DNA of 64,000 bases from Kribbella steppae (GCF_004342025.1 NZ_SLWN01000002.1:496001-560000), one strand, 5' to 3'. Positions 1 to 8,564 are shown, counted from the first letter of the stretch. A program made the numbers and translations. Notes: generated from the letters alone by a model not told the origin.

Positions 1-242
1 GCAAACTCCTTGCCCTTAGCAACCTCCAGCGAGGCCTCCGCCGGATCCACCCCGACCACCTCAACCCCGAGCCGCCCCAGCCAACAGGCCAACTCCCCCG
101 TCCCACACCCCACATCCAGCACCCGCCCCGCCCCGAACTCCTCCACCATCGCGACGTAATGCTCCAGATCCTCCCGCCGCCCCGGATCCAGCGCGTCATA
201 AACCCCCGCCAACCGCGCAACCCCAAACAATGCGTCAACCAT
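1..242 (-). CDS. SAM-dependent class I methyltransferase, N-terminal part only
   Basis: The first 80 codons of a gene that runs off the left edge are visible. The residues VLDVGCGTGEL (about 48-58) are the glycine-rich motif I of class I methyltransferases, followed by a second strand ending VVGVDPA, where the acidic residue would contact the SAM ribose. The start is ATG at 242; no in-frame ATG or GTG is found upstream before the repeat region. It is divergent from hipB, so the 286-358 repeats lie in the shared promoter region. Substrate cannot be inferred. Fold call is secure; function is not. Confidence 0.85.
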   Translation of the reverse strand, partial: MVDALFGVARLAGVYDALDPGRREDLEHYVAMVEEFGAGRVLDVGCGTGELACWLGRLGVEVVGVDPAEASLEVAKGKEF

Positions 243-285
243 CCCCCGACCGTATGCGGCCAGGCCCGACAGCCGCCACGGATTT

Positions 286-358
286 TGCCAGCGTACGTTG
301 ACATCTGGAGAATGCCAGCGTACGTTTGCATTTCGGTTCTGTCGCCGTACGCTTACAT
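286..358. promoter_or_regulatory. three 27-bp-spaced operator-like repeats before hipBA
   Basis: Three 19-bp units start at 286, 313 and 340: TGCCAGCGTACGTTGACAT, TGCCAGCGTACGTTTGCAT and TGTCGCCGTACGCTTACAT. Units 2 and 3 agree at 14 of 19 positions and the spacing is exactly 27 bp. Each unit is itself a partial palindrome around CGTACG; unit 2 matches its own reverse complement at 14 of 18 positions. The array ends 31 bp before the hipB start, as expected for HipB-type autorepression. Seen directly; the binding role is inferred. Confidence 0.6.
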
Positions 359-389
359 ATGTGGAAATGCGGCTCTGAGGAGGTGGCAG

Positions 390-674
390 GTGGACATCCG
401 AACCCCCGGCGACCTGGGCGCCGTGGCACGAGGCCGCCGCCGCGCCCTCCGCCTGTCGCAGACCAAAGTGGCCGAAGCAGCAGGTGTGTCGAGGGTCTGG
501 CTTGCCGAGTTCGAGAACGGCAAGCCGACAGTCGAACTCGGCCGTGTTCTCTCGGTCCTCCTGACGCTCGATCTCATCGTGGATGTGAGCGCTCCAGGGG
601 AACCTGTCGCGGGCGCAGCGACGGAGCTGGATCTCGACTCCCTGATGGAGGAGTACAACCGGGGAGCAGAATGA
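390..674 (+). CDS. hipB: HipB-type antitoxin, XRE helix-turn-helix
   Basis: A 94-residue protein begun by GTG at 390 with GAGGAGG 6 nt upstream. Residues about 10-65 form an XRE-family helix-turn-helix (RRRALRLSQTKVAEAAGVSRVWLAEFENGK), in which SQTKVAEAAGV and SRVWLAEFE are the two core helices. The C-terminal tail is acidic. In the family, HipB binds and inhibits the HipA kinase and represses the operon. The stop overlaps the hipA start (ATGA), so the two genes are translationally coupled. The reading frame stays open upstream, but only this start has a ribosome binding site. Confidence 0.88.
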   Translation: MDIRTPGDLGAVARGRRRALRLSQTKVAEAAGVSRVWLAEFENGKPTVELGRVLSVLLTLDLIVDVSAPGEPVAGAATELDLDSLMEEYNRGAE

Positions 675-1954
675 CCGCGACTGAGCTCAGCCTGCTGCTC
701 GGCGACGAAGTCGCGGGAACCGTGGCCCGACTCTCGAACGGCAAGCTGGCCTTCCAGTACGACGCGGCGTACGTCGCGAAGGGCAGCGCGGCCACACCGA
801 TCTCGGTGTCCATGCCGACCCAGGTGACCTCGCACACCGACAGCCGGATCAACCCCTGGCTGTGGGGTTTGCTGCCGGACAACGACGCCGTACTGAATCG
901 ATGGTCGCGCGAGTTCCACGTCTCGGCCGGCTCGGCCTTCGCTCTGTTGGCGACGCCGGTCGGTGAGGACTGCCCGGGCGCCGTACGGCTGATCCCAGCG
1001 GAGCGCCTGCCGGCGGAGGATGACTCCGGCCTGAGCGACGTCGAATGGCTGACCGAGGCGCAGATCGCGCAGCGGCTGCGTGATCTCAAGCGGGACCACA
1101 CCACGTGGCTCGGCGCAGACCATGCCGGGCGGTTCAGCCTGGCTGGGGCTCAGGCCAAGACCGCACTTCTCCGGGACGGAGATCGGTGGGGTGATCCGCA
1201 GGGGCCGACGGCAACCACTCACATCGTGAAGCCCGCCATCGAAGGTCTGGACATCCACGACCTCAACGAACACCTCTGCCTGTCAGCGATGCGTGCCGCC
1301 GGACTGTTAGCGGTCCGCAGCAGGGTCGAGCGGTTCGAGGACCAGAGCGCGATCGTCGTCGCCCGGTACGACCGCCTCTCGCGGGACGGGCGGCAACTTC
1401 GCGTGCATCAGGAAGATCTGTGCCAGGCACTGGGAGTCCATCCGGTGCGTAAGTATCAGAACGAAGGCGGGCCCGGGCCTCGAGACATAGCTGCTCTGTT
1501 CCAGCGAGTCATGCCACGCTCAGCGGCGCGAGAGGCAACGTTGTCGTTCCTCGACGGACTGGTGTGGAACTGGATCATCGCCGGCACTGACGCCCACGCC
1601 AAGAACTACTCGCTCCTCCTGCTCGGAGGCCAGGTGAGGCTTGCTCCGTTCTACGACGTCGCCTCCGCGCTGCCATACAACTCGATTCCCGAACAGAAGC
1701 TGCGTTTGGCCATGAAGTTCGGCAGTGGCTACGTCGTCAACCCAGCGGGCAGGCCGTGGGCCCGGCTCGCGACCGAACTGCAACTACCGGAGGCCGAGAT
1801 CCGCGATCGCGCCGGACGACTCGTCGCCACCGCCCCGGACGCTTTCGCCACCGCAGCCGCGGACCCCGCCGTACGTAGCCTCGAAGTCACACTTCCCGAT
1901 CGCCTGACCGACCTCATCGCCCAACGCGCCACCCGCTGCGCTCGATCCCTCTGA
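671..1954 (+). CDS. hipA: HipA-type serine/threonine kinase toxin
   Basis: 427 residues, the usual size for full-length HipA. FSLAGAQAKTAL (155-166) matches the loop carrying the autophosphorylated serine of E. coli HipA (here Ser156). HIVKP supplies the nucleotide-binding Lys187. GTDAHAKN (305-312) is the catalytic loop with Asp307, and YDV carries the metal-binding Asp329. The N-terminal HipA_N-like domain spans about 1-110. E. coli HipA phosphorylates glutamyl-tRNA synthetase and causes persistence; the target here is unknown. All key residues are present, so it is predicted active. ATG at 671 overlaps the hipB stop. It ends 1 nt before the stop of the convergent kinase-like gene. Confidence 0.9.
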   Translation: MTATELSLLLGDEVAGTVARLSNGKLAFQYDAAYVAKGSAATPISVSMPTQVTSHTDSRINPWLWGLLPDNDAVLNRWSREFHVSAGSAFALLATPVGEDCPGAVRLIPAERLPAEDDSGLSDVEWLTEAQIAQRLRDLKRDHTTWLGADHAGRFSLAGAQAKTALLRDGDRWGDPQGPTATTHIVKPAIEGLDIHDLNEHLCLSAMRAAGLLAVRSRVERFEDQSAIVVARYDRLSRDGRQLRVHQEDLCQALGVHPVRKYQNEGGPGPRDIAALFQRVMPRSAAREATLSFLDGLVWNWIIAGTDAHAKNYSLLLLGGQVRLAPFYDVASALPYNSIPEQKLRLAMKFGSGYVVNPAGRPWARLATELQLPEAEIRDRAGRLVATAPDAFATAAADPAVRSLEVTLPDRLTDLIAQRATRCARSL

Positions 1955-3118
1955 TCACGCCGAAGCGCATGCCAGCAGTTGGTTGAGGGACGCGGGGGTC
2001 ATGGGGTGCTTGAGGAGGTCGGTGGATTCGCGTTCGGCGAAGTTGGCGTGGTCGGGGTCGGTTGGGCTGATCGATTCGCAGATGGAGTTGTAGGTCCAGT
2101 TGAGCCAGCCGGTGACCGCGGTGCCGAACGACGACAGGGTGAGATCGGGCCAGCGTCCCGCGGTGTCGACGTACCCATCGCGGAACGCCGTGACGGCCGC
2201 GTGGTTGACGGCCGGACGCAAGGCCCAGTGAGTGAGCGCCCAGGCGACCTCGAACTCGGGCGTCAGCGAACCGGCGAAGTCCCATTCGGTGACGACGAGT
2301 TGGTCGTTGTGGCTCAGGCGAACGTTCTCGGGGTTGATGACCTGGTTGCACAGAATGAACTCGGCCCCGTCGAAGTCGGCCTTGATCCTGTCCAGGTCGC
2401 GAATCGTCGGGAAGGTGGCGGCGAGCTGCTCGGCCCACGGCTTGCCGGCGGCCCGGGCTCGGCCAAGGAGCTCGTCCCATTCGGCCTCGGACTTCCGCAT
2501 CATGACGTACGGATGGATGGGTACGTCGGTCGGGAGGGCCAGCGAGTGCAGCGTCCCGAAGATCTCTCCGACCCGGCGCGCCACAGCTGTCGGCGTCGGC
2601 GCCACCGGCGACGGACCGACCTCGATCCACTCATGCACCCGCCAGTTCTGTTCCTGGACGGTTTCGATCAGGCGGCCTTCAGGGCTGCGCACAGGAGTCG
2701 GCGCGGTCACGCCGGCGGCAACGGCTGCGTCGCGAAGCCGAGTACCGAGTTCGGCCTGGTCCGCAGTGATCCACGGGTAGACGGTGACGGCCAGCCAGCG
2801 ACCCTCGTCGGTCGTGATCGACCAGCACCGGCCCATCGGAGTGAACGAGACCGGCGATGCCTCCTTGATGACACGACCGAGCCCGAAGGTGGTCGCCAAC
2901 GCCTCGGCAAGCCCATCGGGTACGACGGGCGCCTCGAGCATCCGGCGTTCCACCTCGGCCTTCAACTCGGCCCAATCACGCAGACCGTACTCAACCGCCA
3001 ACGTCCGCTGCGCCTCGGCCAGCGATACCTCCGGATTCGACTCACGGAGCGCGGCCAGCAGATCCTTGGCCTCTTTACGGAGAAACCCCAGGCTCGGGCT
3101 ATCAGGCAGATGTCTCAC
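1955..3118 (-). CDS. kinase-fold (APH-like) protein with degraded catalytic motifs
   Basis: 387 residues from GTG at 3118, preceded by AGAGGA. Residues 1-58 resemble the short helical module seen in many actinobacterial proteins (LRKEAKDLL ... AQRTLAVEYGLRDWAELKAEVE). The rest looks like an aminoglycoside phosphotransferase/choline kinase fold. The usual HGDxxxxN catalytic loop reads CNQVINPEN here: the His is Asn and the catalytic Asp is Val. The later IDW motif reads TEWDFAG, with Glu for Asp. This suggests a pseudokinase or a changed chemistry. It is tail-to-tail with hipA and divergent from the nucleotidyltransferase at 3323. No substrate is proposed. Confidence 0.7.
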   Translation of the reverse strand: MRHLPDSPSLGFLRKEAKDLLAALRESNPEVSLAEAQRTLAVEYGLRDWAELKAEVERRMLEAPVVPDGLAEALATTFGLGRVIKEASPVSFTPMGRCWSITTDEGRWLAVTVYPWITADQAELGTRLRDAAVAAGVTAPTPVRSPEGRLIETVQEQNWRVHEWIEVGPSPVAPTPTAVARRVGEIFGTLHSLALPTDVPIHPYVMMRKSEAEWDELLGRARAAGKPWAEQLAATFPTIRDLDRIKADFDGAEFILCNQVINPENVRLSHNDQLVVTEWDFAGSLTPEFEVAWALTHWALRPAVNHAAVTAFRDGYVDTAGRWPDLTLSSFGTAVTGWLNWTYNSICESISPTDPDHANFAERESTDLLKHPMTPASLNQLLACASA

Positions 3119-3322
3119 AACGCGTCCTCTCGGGCCCGGACTCGCACAGGCCACAAGGGAACGCCGCCCAACAGGGGTGGCTTCCAGCCTTCCGGCGAGT
3201 CTCGACGCAGCCCCAACCACGCCCCCGAGACGCTACCCGAACCCACCAGTCCAGGCAACGGCCAGCGATCGGGGTGGCGACACTCAGCTAGCTGTCGGTG
3301 GCGGCGGCTAACTTCGGCAGAC

Positions 3323-3964
3323 ATGGGCGCTCTATGGACTACGACGTTGGCCACCGTCGCCGAGCAACTGAACCGCAACCACATCGAGTGGATGCTCCTC
3401 GGCAGCGCAGCGACAGCGCTCCGCGGTGCCGCGATCGTTCCGGGCGACATCGACATCGCCGTCCTCGCAGCCGAGGACGTCACCCGCGCCGCGACCGTTC
3501 TGCCGACGCCCGACGCGCCGGAGCTAGCTGAGCCTGACGAACCGTCTGCCTGGATCAGCACAGCGGCAGAGCCGACGCTTCAGTTCGGTGACGCCGGGGA
3601 GCGGTGGACCTTCGGCCGATGGATCATCGACGGCGTCAAGGTCGAACTGGCACATATCGACGCGCCCGCCGTAGCCGGGCTGATGATCGAGACCCGCGCA
3701 CCGCTGGCGTGGCAGGAACGGGAAACTCTGCACTGCCACGGACATCCCGTCCCGAGCGTCCCGGTCGAGGTGCAACTCGCCACGATGATTGCCCGGCAGC
3801 AGGACGCCCGGATCACTGCGACCATCGCCGCTATCGACAGGACTCGACTCAACGTGCCACTCCTGCGCCGCGCGATCTCGGACAAGCAGTCAGAAGTCCC
3901 CGCCATGACGGTTCCCGAATCGCTCCAACGCCTTCTCGCGCAGGATCAGATCGCGACCGACTGA
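3323..3964 (+). CDS. nucleotidyltransferase-fold protein
   Basis: 213 residues from ATG at 3323. LLGSAATALRG followed by PGDIDIAVL (about 22-48) is the GS...DxD signature of the polymerase-beta nucleotidyltransferase superfamily, with both metal-binding aspartates. A third acidic strand may be VKVELAHID (about 103-111). Such proteins include aminoglycoside nucleotidyltransferases and MNT-type antitoxins, but the sequence does not assign a substrate. It is divergent from the degenerate kinase, with 204 bp between the starts, and follows hipBA. I see no HEPN partner next to it, which argues against a classic MNT/HEPN pair. Confidence 0.72.
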   Translation: MGALWTTTLATVAEQLNRNHIEWMLLGSAATALRGAAIVPGDIDIAVLAAEDVTRAATVLPTPDAPELAEPDEPSAWISTAAEPTLQFGDAGERWTFGRWIIDGVKVELAHIDAPAVAGLMIETRAPLAWQERETLHCHGHPVPSVPVEVQLATMIARQQDARITATIAAIDRTRLNVPLLRRAISDKQSEVPAMTVPESLQRLLAQDQIATD

Positions 3965-4241
3965 GTATTGCCTCGGCCGTCTTCGGAGGTGATGTTGGGC
4001 TGAAGCGAACTCGACGACGTCGCCGACTCCTACTAACTCCCTTCCCACCGACTGTTCAAACGGTTAAGCGGAATTCGGTCACGTCGCCGTAGGCCAGCCG
4101 GCCTGATGTCCCTTACGAACGGAACTCTCCCTCGAATCCAAGTGAGTCTTTGCTGCTGGCGGCCGTGGACATGGTCTGTTTCCCGCACAATGCTGAAATG
4201 TGGCGGGCGACTCAGTTCGCCCGGCTAGATGGGGGAAGATC

Positions 4242-4745
4242 GTGCAGAAGAAGATTCAACGACTTACGTTGCTGTTCGTGGTGGTGATGGGCCTACTGAC
4301 TGCGCTCCCGGTGTCTGCTCAAGCGGCGACGAATCAAGTCTCGGGGGATGCGTTATATGACGCGGCAGCATGTCCCGCCCCGCCCGCGGGGTACGAGGAG
4401 TTTGTCAGCTATCCAGGGCTCGACATGACAGGCAGCCTGGACGGCTGCTTGTACACCAGAGTCGACCAGTCCACGCAGACGCCGAGTGGCGCCTACATGG
4501 AGACCGGCGAAGAGGTCTTCGTCGGCAGACTCAATGGTGGTCCCGAGGGAACCTTCGCCACTACCTACAGGTTCGAAGCCAAATTTGCACCCGATCTCAC
4601 GGAGATTCACGGGCGTTGTCAACACCCGATCGTTGCGGGCAGCGGCACCGGCGGCTTCGACGACGCCACCGGCCGGCTCGACTTCAAGGACATCATCGGA
4701 GAACCAGTTACCTACGTCTACCGGGGTCATCTGAAACTGACGTAA
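4242..4745 (+). CDS. secreted protein, unknown function
   Basis: 167 residues from GTG at 4242, with GGGGGAAG as ribosome binding site. Residues 1-33 form a signal peptide (QKKIQRL, a hydrophobic core, then VSAQA|ATN). The mature part has four cysteines and a C-terminal GTGGFDDATGRLDF ... YRGHLKLT pattern, resembling the small beta-barrel proteins (DUF3224 or allene-oxide-cyclase-like) common in actinomycetes. That resemblance is weak. It is probably monocistronic, with a hairpin 60 bp after the stop. Confidence 0.65.
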   Translation: MQKKIQRLTLLFVVVMGLLTALPVSAQAATNQVSGDALYDAAACPAPPAGYEEFVSYPGLDMTGSLDGCLYTRVDQSTQTPSGAYMETGEEVFVGRLNGGPEGTFATTYRFEAKFAPDLTEIHGRCQHPIVAGSGTGGFDDATGRLDFKDIIGEPVTYVYRGHLKLT

Positions 4746-4805
4746 TGACAGTTGCGGCCGGAGATTCCCTGAAATGTCCGCATGCCGCATTCGCGAGCGC
4801 GTAAG

Positions 4806-4835
4806 GCCCGTCGGCCGAGGTGATGGCTGACGGGC
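4806..4835 (+). terminator. hairpin terminator after the secreted protein gene
   Basis: GCCCGTCGGCC (4806-4816) pairs with GGCTGACGGGC (4825-4835) through 11 positions, one a G-U wobble, around an 8-nt loop. No U-tract follows, as is usual in high-GC actinobacteria. Confidence 0.55.
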
Positions 4836-5261
4836 ATTGCGGCACCTGAGCAAATCTCAGCGTGCTGAAATGGAATTCGACGCCGGTCGTCGGACTCCCG
4901 TGCGCCAAACGTGCCTCAAGGCGGCTTCCGCGACGCCATCAGCCCCGTCCCCCTGAACGCTGCCCAACCTGGTCGGCGGGCGTGGGGTCAACGTTCGAGC
5001 TCGCTCGACCGCGTAGCGACGCGAATGCGACCTTGACGCCGTGACCGGCGGCCTGACCCTGATGCGTCAAGGGGACGGATGCGCAATCGTCCAGATTGGG
5101 TGATGGACCAGACCGGGTATCGGGCTAGCGTCGGTGAGGGGCACGGGCAGTTTCGATTCGACGGTGGGAGTGGTCCATGACCACGCGTGACCGCGAGGAT
5201 CTATCCGGGCTCGTCACACAACGCACATGACCGGCTCGGGCCCCCTGCACAGGAGCGCCGG
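4836..5261. other. intergenic stretch with no supported gene
   Basis: Only very short open frames occur, such as a 17-codon frame from ATG 5174 to about 5227. None has a convincing ribosome binding site or recognisable motif. The stretch may contain remnants related to the broken gene downstream. Confidence 0.5.
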
Positions 5262-5800
5262 ATGACCCCCTTGGCTGACTCGCCTGTCGACTGGTTCGGC
5301 GACTGGAGCCTGACCGGCAACTTCACCACCATCGATCTGATCGCGGCCACGATCGGCGCCGTCAACGGCGCGCTCCTGGCCCGCCGACCCTCGCATACCG
5401 CGACTACACGATCGTCGGTGTGCTCCTGCTGGCCGTCGTCGCTGCCACCGCGGGCCGGTACGTCATCGACCTCACCAGCGGCGTGCCACCGAAACTGTTC
5501 GTACGAGGCGAGTACTACGTGGGCACCGCCCTGCTCGCCGCCTTCGTCTGGGTCATCTGCGACGCCGCCAGTCTGAACAACTGGATCAGTACGGGCGTCG
5601 CGTTCGTGGTCGCGTACACCATCCGCCTGCTGGCGATGTGGCGAGGATGGGAGGAGCCCATGCCGAAGCAGCCCCCAGGGGTGCACCCGCATGACGACGG
5701 GCGACCCCTGCTCGGGCCCAAGCTGAAGGGCAAGTCAGAGCAGGAGCTTCGGGACCTCGGGCTCGTCGCCGACGACGGCCCGGACGAGGACGAGGCGTAG
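5262..5800 (+). pseudogene. frameshifted UPF0126/TRIC-like membrane protein gene
   Basis: ATG at 5262 has AGGAG 6 nt upstream and opens a frame reading DWSLTGNFTTIDLIAATIGAVNGALLARRP, a first membrane segment. From about 5385-5398 the family continues only in another frame: YRDYTIVGVLLLAVVAATAGRYVIDL, then GVPPKLF, further membrane helices and a charged tail ending at 5800. The join matches the UPF0126 pattern (small-residue helix, then a GR-DL-G-PP motif). One missing base around 5385-5398 would restore one protein of about 180 residues. This may be a real mutation or a sequencing error. Confidence 0.65.
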
Positions 5801-5860
5801 CCGCCCGCCAGTGCCCCACGGGAAGGGAGCAGGCTCGTGACCTGCGACGGAGCAGCCGCC

Positions 5861-6937
5861 TCAGACGTTGAAGCGGAATTCGACGACGTCGCCGTCTTGC
5901 ATGGTGTAGTCCTTGCCTTCCATGCGGACCTTGCCGGCGGAGCGGGCGGCGGCCATGGAGCCGGCGGCGATCAGGTCCTCGTACGAGACGATTTCGGCCT
6001 TGATGAAGCCGCGCTGGAAGTCGGTGTGGATGACACCGGCGGCCTCGGGGGCGGTGGCGGCGCGCTTGATGGTCCAGGCACGGGCTTCCTTCGGGCCGGC
6101 CGTGAGGTACGTCTGCAGGCCGAGGGTCTCGAAGCCGACCCGGGCCAGAACGTCCAGGCCGGGCTCGTCGATGCCCATCTCGGCGAGCATCTCGCGGGCC
6201 TCGTCCTCGTCGCCGAGCTCGACCAGCTCCGCCTCGAACTTCGCGTCCAGGAAGATCGCCTCGGCCGGCGCGACCAGATCACGCATCTGCTGCTTCAGCG
6301 GCTCGTCGGACAGCTCGTCGGCGTCGCAGTTGAAGACAAACAGGTACGGCTTGGCCGTCATCAGCATCAGTTCGCGGATCGCGTCGCGGTCCACGTCGGT
6401 AGCGATGATCGGCGTACCGGCCTCGAGGTGCTTCTGCGCGGCCCGGACCGCCTCGAGCACGACCGCGCTCTCCTTCTTCAGCCGGGCTTCCTTCTCCAGC
6501 CGCGGGATCGCCTTCTCGACGGTCTGCAGGTCGGCCAGGATCAGCTCGGTCTGGATGGTGGAGATGTCGTCGGCCGGCGAGACCTTGCCGTCGACGTGAG
6601 TGACATCGTCGTCGCGGAAGACCCGGGTGACCTGGCAGATCGCGTCCGACTCGCGGATGTGGCTGAGGAACTTGTTGCCCAGGCCCTCACCCTCCGACGC
6701 GCCGCGGACGATCCCGGCGATGTCGACGAACTGCACGGTGGCGGGGATCACCTTGGCGGAGCTGAACACTTCGGCCAGCTTGCCCAGCCGCGCGTCCGGT
6801 ACGCCGACCACGCCGACGTTGGGCTCGATGGTCGCGAATGGGTAGTTCGCGGCGAGCACGTTGTTCTTGGTCAGCGCGTTGAACAGGGTGGACTTGCCCG
6901 CGTTGGGGAGCCCGACGATTCCGATGGTGAGTGCCAC
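5861..6937 (-). CDS. ychF: redox-sensitive ribosome-associated ATPase YchF (Obg family)
   Basis: 358 residues, normal for YchF/OLA1. The G1 loop GLPNAGKST is at about 8-16, followed by FVDIAGIVRGASEGEGLG. Instead of a G4 NKxD it has FNCDADE, in line with the family's preference for ATP over GTP. The C-terminus (YTMQDGDVVEFRFNV) is a TGS domain. GTG at 6937 gives the canonical start VALTIGIVG; the ribosome binding site is weak, and an upstream start adding 13 residues is possible. YchF binds ribosomes and takes part in stress control. Confidence 0.95.
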   Translation of the reverse strand: MALTIGIVGLPNAGKSTLFNALTKNNVLAANYPFATIEPNVGVVGVPDARLGKLAEVFSSAKVIPATVQFVDIAGIVRGASEGEGLGNKFLSHIRESDAICQVTRVFRDDDVTHVDGKVSPADDISTIQTELILADLQTVEKAIPRLEKEARLKKESAVVLEAVRAAQKHLEAGTPIIATDVDRDAIRELMLMTAKPYLFVFNCDADELSDEPLKQQMRDLVAPAEAIFLDAKFEAELVELGDEDEAREMLAEMGIDEPGLDVLARVGFETLGLQTYLTAGPKEARAWTIKRAATAPEAAGVIHTDFQRGFIKAEIVSYEDLIAAGSMAAARSAGKVRMEGKDYTMQDGDVVEFRFNV

Positions 6938-7060
6938 GGGCGTCAAGGGTACGCGGCCAACCCCGCCGTACCCCAATCCGCGGTACGACGAGCATCCCGC
7001 CGTACGGCGTCGACCGGTACGACGACGTGCAGTGGCACCCCGCGGATCGTCGTACCGAGG

Positions 7061-7591
7061 TCAGATCAGGAACGCCTCCAGCTCCGCGTCGTACCAGCGC
7101 CTGGTCCGGCCCAGCGGACGCATCCCCAGGCGTCGGCACACCGCCAGTGATGCGGCGTTGTCTGGACGGACTACCGCGTAGATCTGTTCCAGACCACCCC
7201 TGAAGCCGTGCGCGATCGCGCCGAGAGCAGCCTCCGTCGCCAGGCCGCGACCCCACGCGTCGGGGTGGAAGTGCCAGCCCACCTCGACTTCGCCCTTGCT
7301 CTCGGTCCCGTCGGACGGATCGGGCAGCGGCACGAGCAGTACAGTCCCGGCCACCACGGCCGTCGACCGCTCCTCTACCGCCCAGACGCCGTGCAGCGGA
7401 TCCTGGTTGCGCTCGTGCCAGCGCTCGATCGTCCGGGACGCGGCGTCCCGGGCCGTCATCACCCGAGGCTGGGCGCCGAGCCAGCGCGACACCTCCCACC
7501 GCCGGTAGATGTCGAACACGCGATCCTCGTCGGTGTCCACCCAGTCGCGCACCACGAGCCGTTCCGTCTCGTAGACCACCTTCGGATCCAT
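7061..7591 (-). CDS. GNAT N-acetyltransferase, RimJ/RimL-like
   Basis: 176 residues. The family opening TERLVVRDW is at about 9-17. DAWGRGLATEA (about 110-120) is the acetyl-CoA pyrophosphate-binding motif A, and the end has VVRPDNAASLAVCRRLGM, typical of RimJ/RimL-type enzymes that acetylate ribosomal-protein N-termini or small molecules. The substrate is unknown. It starts 28 bp from the divergent DUF817 gene, so the two probably share a compact promoter region. Confidence 0.88.
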   Translation of the reverse strand: MDPKVVYETERLVVRDWVDTDEDRVFDIYRRWEVSRWLGAQPRVMTARDAASRTIERWHERNQDPLHGVWAVEERSTAVVAGTVLLVPLPDPSDGTESKGEVEVGWHFHPDAWGRGLATEAALGAIAHGFRGGLEQIYAVVRPDNAASLAVCRRLGMRPLGRTRRWYDAELEAFLI

Positions 7592-7619
7592 CGCGGCACC
7601 TCCTCATCGCTTGCCGTTG

Positions 7620-8564
7620 ATGTATCCGTCCGAACCAGCCGAGGGCAAGCGACGTCTCCAGTCTGTGACCAGTTGGAGAGTTCGCACCGCCCCTCGAACA
7701 CGCTTCGTGACCGGTTGCCTGCAATTCCTGCGGTTCGGCTGGCTCGAGGCGGTCTCCTGCCTGTTTCCGGTCTGCCTGTTCGCCGGCCTCGCTGTCTCCA
7801 AGTACGTCGACCTGCCGGTCCCCCGGTACGACGCCCTGCTCGTGTACTGCCTCGGCCTGACGCTGCTGTTCTGGCTGGTCCGGCTGGAGACCTGGCGGGA
7901 GGTCGCGGTGATCTTCGGGTTCCACCTGGTCGGGCTCGGGCTGGAGTTGTTCAAGGTGCAGGTCGGGTCGTGGCAGTACCCGGGTGAGGCCTACACGAAG
8001 GTCGGCGGGGTACCGCTGTTCGCCGGGTTCATGTACGCCGCGGTCGGCAGCTACATCTGCCAGGCGTGGCGGCGGTTCGACCTGCGCGTGAGCGGCTATC
8101 GGCCGGTGCTGACGACCGTCCTCGCGGTGCTGATCTATGCGAACTTCTTCACTCATCATTGGATCGTTGACCTCCGGATTCCGATCGCGATCGGGTTGCT
8201 CGTCGTACTGCGTCGTACCTGGGTCTTCTATTCGGTCGGCGAACGGCGGTACCGGATGCCGCTCGCGGTGTCGTTCGGACTGATCGGGTTCTTCCTGTGG
8301 GTCGCGGAGAACTTCGGAACCTTCCTGGACGCGTGGAACTACCCCGACCAGGTGGATGTCTGGCGACTCGTGCATCCGGCGAAATTCGGCGCGTGGGCGC
8401 TGCTGGTGAGCATGAGCTTCGTCCTGGTCGCGAGTGTGAAGTCGCTGGAGGGCAGGCTCTACCACCGCGGCGCACCGGCCACCGTCGCGACGCCGCGCGC
8501 GACCGACATCACGACAGCTGAGATCTCACCGCAACACGAGAACGCCAACCAGATCAGGCGATGA
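7620..8564 (+). CDS. DUF817 family integral membrane protein
   Basis: About 314 residues with seven or eight hydrophobic segments, starting near FGWLEAVSCLFPVCLFAGLAV. The conserved DUF817 features are FKVQVGSWQYP, FAGFMYAAVGSYICQAW and AENFGTFLDAWNYPDQ, including acidic and histidine residues inside membrane segments. The start is uncertain: ATG 7620 is used, but GTG at 7667 is possible and neither has a strong ribosome binding site. Function is unknown in the family. The last 40 residues are hydrophilic and poorly conserved. Confidence 0.82.
   Translation: MYPSEPAEGKRRLQSVTSWRVRTAPRTRFVTGCLQFLRFGWLEAVSCLFPVCLFAGLAVSKYVDLPVPRYDALLVYCLGLTLLFWLVRLETWREVAVIFGFHLVGLGLELFKVQVGSWQYPGEAYTKVGGVPLFAGFMYAAVGSYICQAWRRFDLRVSGYRPVLTTVLAVLIYANFFTHHWIVDLRIPIAIGLLVVLRRTWVFYSVGERRYRMPLAVSFGLIGFFLWVAENFGTFLDAWNYPDQVDVWRLVHPAKFGAWALLVSMSFVLVASVKSLEGRLYHRGAPATVATPRATDITTAEISPQHENANQIRR

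Noticed and set aside
286-358. The three repeats as a plasmid-type iteron origin
   Set aside because: No replication initiator gene is nearby; the repeats sit where HipB autoregulation is expected, and the window is otherwise chromosomal housekeeping DNA.
326-670. Upstream extension of the hipA frame
   Set aside because: The region encodes HipB in another frame, and ATG 671 coupled to the hipB stop gives the family-length protein.
5174-5227. 17-codon ORF before the UPF0126 pseudogene as a leader peptide
   Set aside because: No codon bias, no following hairpin and no amino-acid biosynthesis gene downstream.
6687-8465. 592-codon minus-strand open frame across ychF, the GNAT gene and DUF817
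   Set aside because: It crosses several well-supported genes in other frames or strands and gives repetitive Arg/Gln/Glu-rich sequence with no domain.
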